Assembly: GCA_011037195.1 (NCBI GenBank)
Contig: JAAEAF010000210.1
Coordinates: 1 to 64,000, forward strand
From: Triatoma infestans
Taxonomy: Eukaryota; Arthropoda; Insecta; Hemiptera; Reduviidae
Length of the DNA: 64,000 nucleotides
Direction: 5' to 3'
The position numbers and the translations under genes were made by a program. The notes beneath the pieces were generated by a model. It did no database searches. It had not been told where the DNA came from and was given only the letters and a program-made list of their open reading frames with translations. Below are positions 32,923 to 44,202 of this stretch, one piece after another (position 1 is the stretch's first letter; every line of letters begins with the position of its first letter).

Positions 32923-34474
32923 AATTGAACCAGCAGTTTGAAGAAGGGAACAAGCGTTAAAAACTTGAAATTGTTTTTTTTGTGGCCCCAACGTGTCTTA
33001 ATATATACCCGCAAATTTTTAGTTAGAAGAAAGCAACAAGAACGACCCGCTTAATGGTGTAATTGGTCTTCAGAATATTCATCAGTTTGAAGAAGAGAAC
33101 GAATCCAGGTCTTGTTCCCTTGTTCAAATTGATACCGAACGATCCCCATCTGGTGGCCTGTCATTCGCGCTTTCTAACAGCTATTATGAGTTGCTATTCA
33201 CGTCCTTGTTTAATCTTATGATCATTATTGGATAAGAAACACACTATAGCATCAAAAAAATAAAATATTTGATTGCTGAAGAAAACATTAAAACCTTGTA
33301 TGAGCTCTCTTGTAAAGAGCACCCAAATCTGGCCAATCAAATCAAATATGACTTTTACAGAAAATATTTCAATGAAAATCATGACTACAGATTTGGACGT
33401 CTCCACATAGATGTATGTAGCACTTGCCAAGAGTTAACTGCAAAGATTAGAAGTCCCCATCTCAATGAAAATACAAATCGTGCTACTATCGCCGAAAAGA
33501 TTGTTCATCTTCGCCGAGCCAAGAAGTTTTATAAGAAACAACGAGAAGTGAATAATTTTTGTTCTAATGATCCTGAGGTTGGAGCGATTGTCTTTTTTGA
33601 CTTCATGCAGAATCTTTCGTTACCGAAAATACCGGTACAAGAGATGTTATATCTCTGAACACTTTGGTTATATGTTTTTTGCATTCATGACCTGAAAACT
33701 CATTTTCAGCCGATTTCTATGTGTACACGGAAGGAGAAGCTAAACGCGGTCCCGATGAAGTTTTTAGAATGTTATGGTTAAACATTCAAAATATGAGCCC
33801 TGAAATCAAAGAGCTTCACGTTTTCAGTGATGCCTGCGGAGGGCAAAACCGTAACATTAGTATAGTTATTCCTAACACTGGTGGCCAGAGGGCGATTTCA
33901 TAAGATCTATCAATACTTCCCAGTGCGCAGTCATTCATTTTTACAATGTAACCGTAACTTCGTGAGTGCCAAAAAAAAAAAAACATCAGAAAAATGGACA
34001 GAATTTATGCACCAGAACAGTCAGGATTTAACGTTACTCAAATTTTTGCAGAAAGTGTTCTAGACTTTAAGAACTGCTGGCCGAAGTTCTACAAAAAACA
34101 GCAAAGCCTCGAGATAAAACCCTATTTCCGATTTCCAAATACAAGCAATTGAAATACTCCTTGCCAAAAGGTTATTTAACCACATCTGAGTATATTGATG
34201 GCATAATGAAATACACTTTCCTGCTGCAAAAGCCAAACACAGAAGTACTCCAGATCCCAACTGACAAGGCGTATGATGGAAAAATCCCAATAAACCACAA
34301 GAAGATGCAGGAGACAGCCAATACAAAGTACTGGAATAGTGGGTTAATGTAAAGAGGTTATTATAAAATTTTGATGAGGAAATAATGAAAAATAACGAAA
34401 GTAGGAAATTGTTTTTAATTTTCCAAAAAACGCATTTTTGGATTCTTTCCCTTCTTCAAACTGCTGGTTCAATT
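32923..34474 (+). mobile_element. DDE-type DNA transposon with 25-28 bp inverted ends (~1.55 kb)
   Basis: The ends are GAACCAGCAGTTTGAAGAAG (left, 32927) and its complement (right, to 34470), extended by AATT on the outer side of both ends. An internal copy of CAGTTTGAAGAAG lies at about 33088. A transposase-like coding region lies between. AATT may be a target duplication or part of the ends. Confidence 0.75.
33269..34063 (+). pseudogene. Transposase-like protein (DUF7869-like), broken
   Basis: The first frame (33269-33658) contains DVCSTCQELTAKI (a Cys-x2-Cys motif) and GAIVFFDFMQNLSLPKIP. A second frame (33721-33880) has VYTEGEAKRGPDEVFRML and LHVFSDACGGQNRN, an acidic motif resembling a DDE catalytic strand. 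A third (33881 on) has GRFHKIYQYFPVRSHSFLQC. Together the order matches a widespread animal protein group that I know as DUF7869, usually regarded as transposase-derived. At least two frameshifts separate the parts. The group name is from memory and not checked. Confidence 0.65.
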
Positions 34475-35149
34475 AGTCTAAAAAAATCAATAAGGTTGCA
34501 TGACAAGTCAGAAGAGTGCCACCTATTGTTTATCTTGTGGCAGATTGTTTTACAGAGTTGAACTAATCCGAATTGGTGAAGTAAGTTGGCGTTTTATTGT
34601 GTTAAGCGAAGATAACTTGAGATAAATTTTTGTTATTACAGTGAAGATGTTATCAGTAATGTTTATTAAATTGTAAGACAAAACCATTCTCAAGAAGGAA
34701 GCAAAACAGAATTTCGAAACTAATATGGAAAATTATTCATATTAAATTAACTCACTTTGAAGAAGTTTTCGATTGTTTCTCATATGATTTCGTCAGTCGA
34801 TTATATAATCTTTCGCATGGGAAAGTAAATTGCTTTCTAAACACCAAGCTCTTCGATTTGTCTCATTTTGTTTGGTTAAAAAAAAAAAATAACCAAGCAA
34901 AGCTGCAGAGTAATTTAAGCCTTCGCATTATAATGACGACTTACTGCATGTTTGCCCGCAAGGGATTTCTCTTGCATGCAGTTACTTGGGGAGTAACGAC
35001 CCCACGGGTTACCACAGCTCAGTACTCCATTCACTTCGTCTGAACAGTACACAATACACTTAAACTACATACACTTTACAGACAAGGACAAACACAGTAC
35101 ACAAACTAAGGCCTCCGTCCCTAGTTAATTGGCGAAAGCCATGGGAGAA
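34475..35149. other. Intron sequence, little recognised
   Basis: A/T-rich. The last 150 bases (34985-35140) are CA-rich and loosely resemble the 5' UTR of the I-like LINE at 19883 (CACTTTACAGAC, ACAAGGACA), so a 5' LINE fragment is possible. No gene. Confidence 0.4.
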
Positions 35150-35152
35150 GGA

Positions 35153-35400
35153 AGGGATTAGCTCAGTGGTAGCGCGCTGGACTAGCAACGCGGGAGCTCC
35201 GGGTTAGAATCCAGCATGCTGCCCTTAGATTTTCTCTTTCTAGGAGCCTCTACAACGCACTGTCCGGTGATGGACAGTGTTGTCTGTAGCTAGAGAACAC
35301 TGCATGGAGGCCGGCTGTGCATTGGAGAAGGCTCCCGTGGGCACATCAGATCTTTCAGATCGCAGTGCAAAAATCCCCTACAACAATCTACAATCTACAG
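35153..35400 (+). mobile_element. tRNA-derived SINE, longest copy
   Basis: The tRNA-like head at 35153-35225 has the A-box TAGCTCAGTGG and a B-box reading GGGTTAGAATCC (one change from GGTTCGANTCC). The body has the hairpin pair CACTGTCCGGTGATGGACAGTG, then CACTGCATGGAGGCCGG, and a tail with TCAGATCTTTCAGATC. This copy shows more 3' sequence than the others. It is not a tRNA gene: the cloverleaf is incomplete and the transcript would continue into the body. Confidence 0.85.
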
Positions 35401-36043
35401 CATGTTGGATATACTGTAGTTTAACTAACCAAGATGGGCAGTAGGAAGTATTTAGCGAAGCTGGCTCACTTAAAATACAAAATGACGGCGATACCCACCA
35501 CCATTCATCTCCACCCCACCCCTAGATCACGCCCATTACCCCTACTTATTAACATAACGTCCAATCCGATCTCTATTTCCCCACCCCAGTAAGCCAGCCT
35601 ATCCGGCCAAATAGAAACTACCAATTTTCCACCTACCACCCCTGAGCGCCAACAATTTACTCACAACAATTTCAACTGACCAATCAGATCACGTTATCCT
35701 CCACAACACTTTCACTCCCTAATTTTTTTCATACAAACTAATAATAGTATGTTGATATTGAAAAAAAAGGTAGATAATAAATTTGTTAAGAAGGGCAAAG
35801 TTTATTTATAGCATTTTGTGTATCTAAGACATCAGAAAAAAACATGTTCAGACTGGTTGAGTAAGATGAAAGATAAATGCAAAACAATTATTATTCTTAA
35901 TAAATCAAAATGCTTGATTGATCGACGTTATATACATATGTATATACACATTCGCTTAGTATAATTCATTCATTAATCTATCCATAAGTTATAGTACTTG
36001 CCCAGAAAATTGTAATTCTAATGGCTAAAACTAGAGTGTTGTT
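35401..36043. other. Intron sequence, nothing recognised
   Basis: A CA/CC-rich stretch (35480-35720) unlike the A/T-rich surroundings, followed by A/T-rich sequence. No coding frame or defined repeat. Confidence 0.4.
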
Positions 36044-36257
36044 CATGGTGGATAAGGATTGTGAGATTCGTTTTTTTTTTTTAAAATAAAAAAACTTAAA
36101 TTTTTGCCAACGTTTCGAGAAATATATTGTCTTTATCTAGGCCAACAACATACAAATGCAACGGGTACTTTTTTAGAAAGACAAAATCAAGAAACAAAAA
36201 CAGAAAGTAATACAAAGAAAAAATATAGATTAATTTATAATTTTTTTGTTTGTTTAC

Positions 36258-36790
36258 TTACATAAAAATAAGAAATGTTAAACTTAAACTTATGAAAAAA
36301 AAAGTTGAGAACACCTCAACACCAGAGAGAATAAATGAACAGATAAACCTCAGCGAACAGCGGGCAGGTATAGTTATAACGGGTCTAGTGGAAAGAGGGG
36401 GCCTATTGGGAAAACCAAGGTCAGGGGTTAAGAAATGAGGTTTATAACAAAGAGGCAAGAGATTGTTGGTATCTTTTCTGTAGTTAATAGATTTTTTCTG
36501 TTCTTTTATATATAGCGTTTCCAAAAAGTTAAGTTTTTCCAATTACGTTCAGTTGCCAAAATACTGGTGTTAGAAAAATCAAAATCGTGACTTTTTTCAG
36601 TATGATGTTTAGTGAGTGCTGTTATGTTTTCAGAGTTAGGCTTGTTTTTTCTACAGTCATAGTCGTGTTGTATAATCTGTTGTTTAAATATTGTTTCGTC
36701 TGACCAATATATATGGCTGAACATTGCTGGCAATTTATTTTATAAATAATATTTGATTGTAATTCTATCGGGGTAGGATCTTTGTGATTT
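36258..36790 (-). pseudogene. GIY-YIG endonuclease C-terminus of a Penelope-like element
   Basis: Two overlapping minus-strand frames. 36733-36506 contains HDYDCRKNKPNSENITALT, KHHTEKSHDFDFSNTSIL and ATERNWK. 36542-36258 contains the continuation FLETLYIKEQKKSINYRKD and NNLLPLCYK. In family members this part of the GIY-YIG domain carries the basic patch, the His and the Glu that complete the nuclease site. The GIY and YIG strands themselves (expected near 36740-36800) are not clear. One frameshift near 36520. Confidence 0.82.
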
Positions 36791-36930
36791 TTTAACATTT
36801 CTTATTTTTATGTAAGTAAACCAAAAAAAAATTATAAATTAATCTATATATTTTATTTTGTATTACTTTCTGTTTTTTTTTTCTTGATTTTTGTGTTTCT
36901 AAAAAGAACCTGTTATATTGTATGTCGTAG

Positions 36931-36967
36931 GCCTTGATAAAGACAATATATTTGTCGAAACGTTGGC
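36931..36967 (+). ncRNA. Hammerhead-like motif in the Penelope arm (degenerate)
   Basis: GCC (36931-36933) pairs with GGC (36965-36967) as stem I. The core reads TTGATAA in place of CTGANGA, so positions 3 and 8 deviate. A one-base bulge follows, then stem II GACAA/TTGTC with a TATAT loop (36942-36956), GAAA, and ACGT as a loopless, self-complementary stem III before T. Layout matches the short-stem-III, dimer-type hammerheads of Penelope-like elements. The left arm has a worse copy on the minus strand at 36106-36143. Likely inactive as written. Confidence 0.5.
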
Positions 36968-37348
36968 AAAAATTTAAGTTTTTTTTTTTTTTAAAAAAAA
37001 AGACCGAATCTACAATCCTTACCGATCATTTAAGGACGGTCGAGAAGAATCTTCCATAGTTGTACATGGTATTCGATGGATCGGTTACAGCGCTTAGCAA
37101 ATTTTGAAGAATGAAATTTGCAATTTTATTAGCTGGCAAGTGTATTAGGCTTGCGCAATAAGTTACAGGATCAATTAATCGATTTATAGAGTGTATCCTC
37201 TCCCCAAGAGAGCACAGTGATAGGGATGGCCGCCATTTTGTATTTTAGGTGTGCCAGTTCCGTCAAACCCTCTCTACTATTGTACATCCAGCCATATGTG
37301 ATAAACTTAGTGAGATTTGCCAGCGATTAAATGTTTCTGTTGTTTAAG

Positions 37349-37554
37349 GGCGGTTGTTCAGATAAACAACAGTTTATTAGAGTTCCAAGAGTTACTTAAT
37401 AATGCCAAACTGATTTTAGAAGTTCGGGCAGAAGAGCTGAGAAATATTGAGTCTTGCTGATTTTATCGAAAGAAAAAGAATTTCCTACATCTTCAGGAAA
37501 CTTTATTAAAGTCCACAGAATTGGATCGAAGCTAGTGAAAATATTGAAGAAGGG
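37349..37554 (+). pseudogene. Dead type A exon
   Basis: The 206 bases align with the type A exons: GAGTTCCAAGAGTTACTTAA matches the FEELL region, then AAACTGATTTTAGAAG, GAAGAGCTGAGAAA, and at the end ATTGAAGAAGGGGTTGGT against ATTGAAGAAGAG|GTTGGT at 12254. The acceptor is TTTAAG instead of TTTGCAG. The length is not a multiple of three, and there are in-frame stops (a TAA soon after the start and a TGA in the middle). Closest in layout to the exon at 12057, including its GTTGGT donor. No live exon overlaps it. Confidence 0.8.
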
Positions 37555-38689
37555 GTTGGTAATATTTAAAAAAGTATATTGATTTCATAGTGAATAAATC
37601 TGATGCATTAATAAAAAAAAAAGTTACGACTCCTTTATTATGTATTATTTTTAAATTATGTTTTGTTATTAAATTAATAAATTAAAAATATTAATAAATT
37701 ATGATTATTAAAGATATATAATATATCTTGATTATGATTAATAAATTATAAGATAATTTGCAATTTGAAATGAACTCAAGAAATATTTAAATATTATTAT
37801 GCCTTAAATATTATATCAGTCTTAGCGAAAGATTTCTGACAAATGGAAGATTAAGAAAGATGAACACATTTTTATCTGTCAAGTTTGTTTACTTGGAAAT
37901 GTAAGGTCTGGATAAGATAGAAGTGCCTCGAATTGTAACTTTTGGTATCATTTACTGTTACCGAAGAAATAAAGAAATAGCAGATCCAGGTTAGCTCAAT
38001 CGAACTCAAAGTTCCATTTCCAATTAAACAGGCTTAACAGATAAAAATGTGTTTATCTTCCTCTTGCCTACTTATATTTGTATTGTATATATATATATAC
38101 CTCAATACACCACTCATTTAAAGATAAGTCTTTAGAAAACCTATAATTGTGGAATCAGCTTCATTTTCGAATGAAATTGTTGATCGCGAAAACAATTTTT
38201 GAGCTTGAAGGGGAGCCCGAGTCACCCTAGGTGCTAGTTGAATGAGCGAGATAAGATGGATGCTCAATAATTTTGATCTCAAACGTAGCTAAAAACTTGA
38301 CATATATCTGGCTAAAATTACCCATCCCACGAAATAAAATGCTTTTGACTGAAAACAGTAAAACATTTTTCTTTCTAAAAATTCACATTACTATAAAGGC
38401 CTGTTATTTTTTATTTCAAACATTTACACCAGGAAATTAATTTTTCTGAGTTAAGTTTATCTAAGAAATACTGCTTCATGAAATACTGTTTCATCGTCTA
38501 TGTACCATTTAGAGCAATTAAATGTTTATTAAATTTCACTTGTCAGAAATAATTTGAACTGAAACATGGGCATTAGCAAAAATGAAATTTAAAACATGTT
38601 AGGTTTATAACAAATAATCAGAAAAAAACCTGCTTTATTAAAAAGTTAATCGATTATATGATAATTTATATCGTTGGAATGCCACAGTT
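37555..38689. other. Intron sequence, nothing recognised
   Basis: Very A/T-rich with many TAT and TTAA runs and a short (TA)n near 38087. No type B exon was found here, although the alternating order would call for one. Confidence 0.5.
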
Positions 38690-39055
38690 TTAGCTACAGA
38701 AAGAATTAGGAAAAGAGATAAGAAAATTAAAAAAACAAAAAAACAAATCCCCCGATGTAGACCGATTTAATTCAAAATTTAGGAAAAAATATTTCGAAAA
38801 AACTGTATAATCTACCCTTACGAAAATAATAAATTTTATAATTATGTATGGTTACTTTCATGATATATAGAAAATTGGCTATGGGGCCAATCTCCCTAAT
38901 TCCTTGTCTCAGTAAGCTGATTGAGAAAATTATTTTAGAAGATCCATCTCATTCATAGTTCATTATCTTCCTGTCAGTTTGGTTTCTGTCACTCGACTAC
39001 TGCCCAGCTAGCAAGAGTAACAGATCTAATAGATCAAGAATATATAATGTTTTAT
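38690..39055 (+). pseudogene. LINE reverse transcriptase relic
   Basis: 38880-39050 encodes, with frame breaks, a PISLIPCLSKLIEKII-like segment and a SCQFGFCHSTTAQLA-like segment. These are the motifs that precede the catalytic boxes in Jockey/CR1-type RT. It is cut at 39065 by the LTR of the gypsy element. Confidence 0.6.
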
Positions 39056-39064
39056 AATATGATT

Positions 39065-39376
39065 TGTTAAAAACGATTTTTTTTATGAAATAACAGCTAT
39101 ACTGAGTTTCTATGTAAGAAAAAGTTTATTTTTATTAATAACACAATCTTTTGATTAAATTACATTATAGGCTTGATTTATTATATAATCTTACCTGTAA
39201 GAAAAAGAAACGACATTAAAAGCTATTAATTCACTATTTTTCAACAATCACAACAATTCACTGTAACCACTTTAACATAACCTATTCGTTATATCTCTCC
39301 ATGCTGGTTATCCTCAGCTATCATTTCAGTGCCATTTAAATTCAATTAAAAGAAGTACGATGGACTTACTTTTACA
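39065..39376 (-). repeat. 3' LTR of the gypsy element (312 bp)
   Basis: On the minus strand it starts TGTAAAAGTAAGTCC and ends TTTTTAACA. It is preceded by a purine tract. It contains TTCTTTTTCTTACAGGTAAG, which could act as a splice acceptor or donor, and AATAAA motifs. It is homologous to 44203-44360 (same strand) and, inverted, to about 41090-41380. Confidence 0.88.
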
Positions 39377-39420
39377 TCTCCCCCCTTTACAGGAAAAAAA
39401 TTATTTTTTTTTTATATAAG

Positions 39421-40896
39421 TTATGTTTCGTGGAGGAATCGCGGAACTGGAACGAGCTTTGTGATATGGAAAAGGTTTGACTCTGATTTCTTGTGACCTG
39501 TATCTATTCTGTATATTGAGGTTGAGATTTTTTCCAAAACTTTATATGGTCCAATTTTTAATTCAGCCAATTTGTTCCTGTTTAAGTGATTTCCGTTATC
39601 TACATATACCAAGTCTCCTTCGTTAAATTCCCAATTTATTCTGTTTTTGTCAAACTGTTGTTTATTATAATTATGGGACTTTATTGTATTGTCTAAGGCA
39701 AGTTTTCTATCTTGAAGTAAATTATTATATGTTGTTTCCTGTTTCATTTCCTCCGGTAAAATGTTCATGTCTTTCCCTTCCAACCTTTGTTCAATGTTCA
39801 TGTCTTTCTTTTGTAAAATGTTCATGTCTTTCCCTCCCATCACTGTATGCTCCGTTTCATTATATCTTTGCGTGCATTCATATGCTATGGTCGTCCAGGC
39901 CATTTTTTTATTTGTTTCATTCATCCTACATCTAATTTTATTGACTAGAGTTTGATTAAGTCTTTCATTTAAACCGTTTGAGAATGGTGCGTTAACTACA
40001 GTGAAGATAATTGGTATGTTTGCTTTCTGTAAATAGTGTTTAAAATCTTTTGAATTGATACCTGGATATTGATCTGATTAAATGATACCAATTTTATTAC
40101 CTTGGCTTACTACTGGATGAATTAGTTTTATAAAATCACTTGAGGTCTGTGTCTTCGAAGTCAAAATGTAGGCGTATCTTGTGAAGTGATCAACAAGAAG
40201 GTGTAAATATTTTTTTGTAGAACGTGAGCCTCCGAATCCACCAATGGTATCTATGGACATTATTTCGAAAGAATAAGTAGCGGGGCCTAAGTGAGACATT
40301 GATCCAAATTTATATTTTCCCCTTGATTTGTTTTTTATGCAGGTTTCACATCTTTCACAAATTGTTTTTATATTATATGTTAAGTTGTTTGCTGTATAGA
40401 ATGGTTTAATCTTATTTTTGCATTTGTTTTATTCCTATGTGACAATAACAATAGTGTATATTTTCGATAAAAGTTTTACTAAATTCCTCCGACAATATAA
40501 TCTTTTCCTTTGTTCCAATCTTTTTATAATATTTTTTATTTTTTAATTTCAGTTTATGTTTATTGTTTTTTATATCTTCGTTTTTTTCTTGATCATTTTG
40601 GATGTCCTCTAGTTTTATTAAGTTCACAATTTTTAAACTTTCATCCTGATGTTCATGTGGTTCTAATACTGGATTTCTGCTCAAACAGTCTGCCTCTAAG
40701 TTATATTTTCCTGGAGAATATATGACCTCGAAATTAGATAATACGCTAAATCTCCGAGCTCTTCATCCGTTCATTCTTTCGAATGATCAGAAAAAACTTT
40801 AAATTTCTTTCCGATGAGCCAGTGCTGCCAATATTTTACTGCCTCTTTTATCGCTAGACATTCCAGATAGATGGCTTTTTTCCTTTTCTGAGTGTC
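39421..40896 (-). pseudogene. RNase H end and integrase of the gypsy element
   Basis: 40890-40770 encodes the second half of RNase H (ECLAIKEAVKYWQHWL, FKVFSDH). 40740-40670 has EADCLSRNP, marking the RNase H-integrase boundary. 40480-40420 has IHYCYCHIG, a degraded HHCC finger. The integrase core has IMSIDTIGGF (first Asp), SDQYPG near 40070 (second Asp) and NGLNERLNQ near 39965 (Glu). The C-terminal 167 codons are open to the stop at 39421 and contain a local triplication of KDMNI. Frame breaks lie near 40745, 40410 and 40080. Confidence 0.85.
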
Positions 40897-41380
40897 ACAA
40901 ATTGGCTGAATTAAAAATTGGACCATATAAAGTTTTGGAAAAAATCTCAACCTCAATATACAGAATAGATACAGGTCACAAGAAATCAGAGTCAAACCTT
41001 TTCCATATCACAAAGCTCGTTCCAGTTCCGCGATTCCTCCGCGAAACATAACTTATATATAAAAAAAAAAAAAAAATGCCTGTAAAGGGGGGAGATGTAA
41101 AAGTGAGTCCATCGTTCTTCATTTAATTGAATTTAAATGGCACTGAAATGATAGCTGAGGATAACCAGCATGGAGAGATATAAGGAATAGGTTATGTTAA
41201 AGTGGTACAGTGAATTGTGATTGCTGAAAAATAGTGAATTAATATCTTTTAATGTCGTTTCTTTTTCTTACAGGTAAGATTATATAATAAATCAAGCATG
41301 TAATGTAATTTAATCAAAAGATTGTGTTATTAATAAAAATAAACTTTTTCTTAGAGACAAACTCAGTATAGCTGTCAATT
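40897..41380 (+). mobile_element. Inverted piece of the same gypsy element (integrase end plus LTR)
   Basis: On the plus strand it encodes the last part of integrase (LAELKIGPYKVLEKIS to PVPRF) and stops, then has the purine tract AAAGGGGGGAGATG and about 290 bases of LTR. It is nearly identical to the minus-strand sequence at about 39085-39590. It interrupts the pol frame between FSRKL (41384 side) and TQKRKKA (40890 side). TGTCA occurs at both junctions (40892 and 41379), a possible 5-bp target duplication. Confidence 0.85.
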
Positions 41381-41383
41381 TCC

Positions 41384-42617
41384 TTGAAAAATAGGCGTAT
41401 GGTTTCTCTTCTTGACTTTGCTGTGGCTGTTTCAAGATAGCTCCTATTCCGTGTATACTTGCATCTGTATAAATATGTATCGGTAAGTCTGGATCAAAGA
41501 TAGCTAAAATAGGTTTTAAGCAAAGTAATTTTTTTATTGTCTCAAAGGATTTCTGACATTGTTCCGACCAAATAAATTTTTGTCCTTTTCGTAATAAGTT
41601 ATGTAAAGGATCTGATATAATTGATATATTTGGCACATATTTTCCATAAAAATTTATTTTCTCTAAAAATTGTCGGATATTCTTTTGTGTCCTGGGAACT
41701 GGAAAGTTTCTTATAGCAACTAAATTATCCTTCAATGGACTAATTGTATTATTTTGTATTAAGCGGCCTAAATATTTCACCGAATCTTGTGCGAAGGTAC
41801 ATTTTGAAAATTTTAATCTGAAGCCTTCCGTCAAAACTGCTTCCAGTAACAATGACAAGTGTTTAATGTGTAGTGGAAATGTTTTTGAAAAAATAAGTAT
41901 ATCATCTATATAGTTTACAACGAAATCTGATAGTTTATGTTTCCTTATAATATTACATAAAATTCTTTGAAAAATTGCTGGTGAAGTTTTTAAACCAAAA
42001 GGTAAACAAGTCCACTGATAATGGCCTTCCTGAGTAACAAATGCTGTTTTATGCTTGTCTTCAATCCTCAAGGGAATCGACCAGAATGCTGAGTTTATAT
42101 CCAGTGTAGAAAAAAATGTACACCCTCTTGTTTTAACCATTAAATCCTCAATTAATGGGAAGGGGTGTGACTGAGGAATTACAATTTTGTTTAAATCGCG
42201 GAAGTCTATACATAATCTTGATCTTTTTCCTTCTTCTTTTTTGTAGGCCAGTGTTACCGGGGCAGCAAAAGGGCTATATGATTCTTCGATTAGATTTTTT
42301 TGTAATAATGATGATACTTGTTGTTCTATTTCTTTTTTATCTTCAATAGTACACCTATATGGTCTTTTGCTGCAATATTTATCTATTAACAAATCAATAC
42401 GTGCTTCATAACCTTTTACAGTGCCTATATCATATTTATCTTTCGCAAAAAGTGATTTGTATTTGTATATTAAGTCATCTATTTGAGACTGTTGATGGGA
42501 ATCAAGATGATTTACTGAAATGTTAAAATTTGCCACTTCTGTGTGTTCATTAAAGTTTATTTTATAGTCTTCATTTATGTTATCTATATTTTCCCCTAGG
42601 ATGTGAACATGTTCCAT
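41384..42617 (-). pseudogene. Reverse transcriptase of the gypsy element
   Basis: About 410 codons are open on the minus strand. Motifs in order: RPYRCTIEDKKEIEQQVSSL, SRLCIDFRDLNKI, FFSTLDINSAFW, WTCLPFGLKTSPAIFQ, catalytic YIDD in VVNYIDDILIF (about 41900), KYLGRLI, and the start of RNase H (IHIYTDASIHGIGA, AYFSRKL). The frame runs out inside the inverted insertion. The RT itself looks intact from ATG 42617, though the polyprotein is broken before and after. Confidence 0.9.
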
Positions 42618-42639
42618 TAATATTTTGTAAATTTTGTTG

Positions 42640-44202
42640 TTCTTCCTTAGTTTTACCTGAGAAGTCAGGAATTATTTCTGGAATTTACTTCCTGTTTATT
42701 GTATTTCTTTGTGAAATTGTGAGGTTTTTGTGTAATTTCTAGTTTTTCATTTTGAATTATATGAAAATTTTGTATGCAATCTAGCCCAATTAAAAAATCA
42801 TAATCAAAATCCATCTATTACAAAAACATTAATATTTTTTTCAATGTCAAAAATTTATGGACTCTTTAGACTTACCATTCCTATAGTTTTTTTCACGCCA
42901 TTAATCGTCTTTAAATTTAAGTTTTTTTTATTGCTAATTTGTTTATTTTTTAAACATAATAATCTAGAATTTATTAGGGAAATATTTGAACCTGAATCAT
43001 AAAATTCCCAAAATTTCTAATTTGTCATTTAGCTATAATTTAATTTTGATTAATGGCGGAACTATTAGTTTTATTGGTCCATTTCATTTAATTCTGTTTC
43101 TAATTCGGAATTATTAACCATTTTTATTTGATCTCTTTTTGGCGTATCATTTTTTTTTTTAAACCAACGTAATGATTCAGGATGGTAACGAATACCTTTG
43201 TTTTCTTTTTCGCAAATTTTGCACGGTTTGTCCCTTCCACTTTTGTTTTTAATTTTATTTTCCAAACTTGTTACCATCTTTTTTTCCGAATTCTTTTTAT
43301 TAACTAAATGTTCTAAACCTCTGATGTTATTAAATAAATCATTAGTTTCTTTCAGGCAATGTCTATCAATTTTATCAGATATAAAATTTGGCAGCCCCGT
43401 TGCAATGAGATCAATTAGAGTGGGCTTATCTATTGATTTATTTATTTCCAATAACAGTCTTTCTTTTTTTTAAAGCATATTCTAATAATGAACCCTGTAT
43501 GTATTTGAATGAAAATGCGTACCTGATTGGCGTCCATCCTTTGTCCGCATAAGTTTCACAAAAGTTATCTCGCCATATTGACCACGCTGAGTTTATCGTA
43601 TGTTTTATAAGCATGGAACTATACCAGTCCAGACATGACTCTTCCAGAAATAGCCTAAGAACTTCGATTTTTTCAATATCCTCTTCTATTCCCAAACGGG
43701 TACATTCGCTTTCAAAAGTTAGGTACATTCCTAATTGGATTACATTTGCGGTTTTTCTTGTGAAGTTTTCTAATACAAATTTTGCTGACAATTTTGTTAT
43801 GTTATGGTAACCAGTGGCAGAGTTCTTTTTTTCAGAAAAAGTTTCCAGGATTCTTGTTAAGGCCTCTTCTGTAATTCCCGCAGTATACGATTCTGTTGCC
43901 GAAAATTTGTAATTTCCTCTAAGAAATAACCCTTAAACTGCATATTTCCGTCTACATCTATATAAACATCCTTTATTTCATCTGTCATCGAAATCCATAC
44001 TTGTCTTTTATCGTGTCTCTTTTGCAATTTAGTTTTCACTTTTTGGTAGGCTTGAGTTTTTGTAACTGTTTTATGTAGTTTTGCTGGTTGAAATTGTTCT
44101 GGAAGGACGAACGTCTGTTTATTGATCGTGGTGATTGAGGTTATACATATTAAATTCGTTTTTGGGTCATCTGCAGCTTTTACTAGAAATTCAAATCTTA
44201 AT
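42640..44202 (-). pseudogene. gag and protease region of the gypsy element
   Basis: On the minus strand, 44196-43857 is one open frame (KAADDPKTNLICITS and QVWISMTDEIKDVYIDVDG). 43791-43438 has a capsid-like segment (ECTRLGIEEDIEKIEVLRLF, SCLDWYSSMLI). After a frameshift near 43450, 43440-43071 has a Lys-rich segment and CKICEKENKGIRYH, a poor zinc-finger-like motif. A protease-like YDSGSNISLIN lies near 42990-43005, then a broken stretch to the RT start. Several frameshifts and stops. The gag start is lost at the LTR junction. Confidence 0.75.

Larger units (their letters stand above)
36044..37030 (-). mobile_element. Penelope-like element fragment between inverted arms
   Basis: Inverted arms of about 240 bases (36044-36290 and 36790-37030) enclose a minus-strand GIY-YIG coding fragment. 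The arms match through GGATAAGGATTGT / ACAATCCTTACC at the outer edge, long T/A runs, GCCAACGTTTCGA / TCGAAACGTTGGC, and ACATAAAAATAAGAAATGTT at the inner edge. Penelope-like elements often carry terminal repeats in such arrangements, and a hammerhead-like motif is in the arms. The RT domain is missing, so the element is 5'-truncated. Confidence 0.8.

Noticed and set aside
35153..35225. A possible functional tRNA gene
   Set aside because: The A and B boxes are tRNA-like, but the acceptor stem does not close and the SINE body follows directly. Same arrangement in the other SINE copies.
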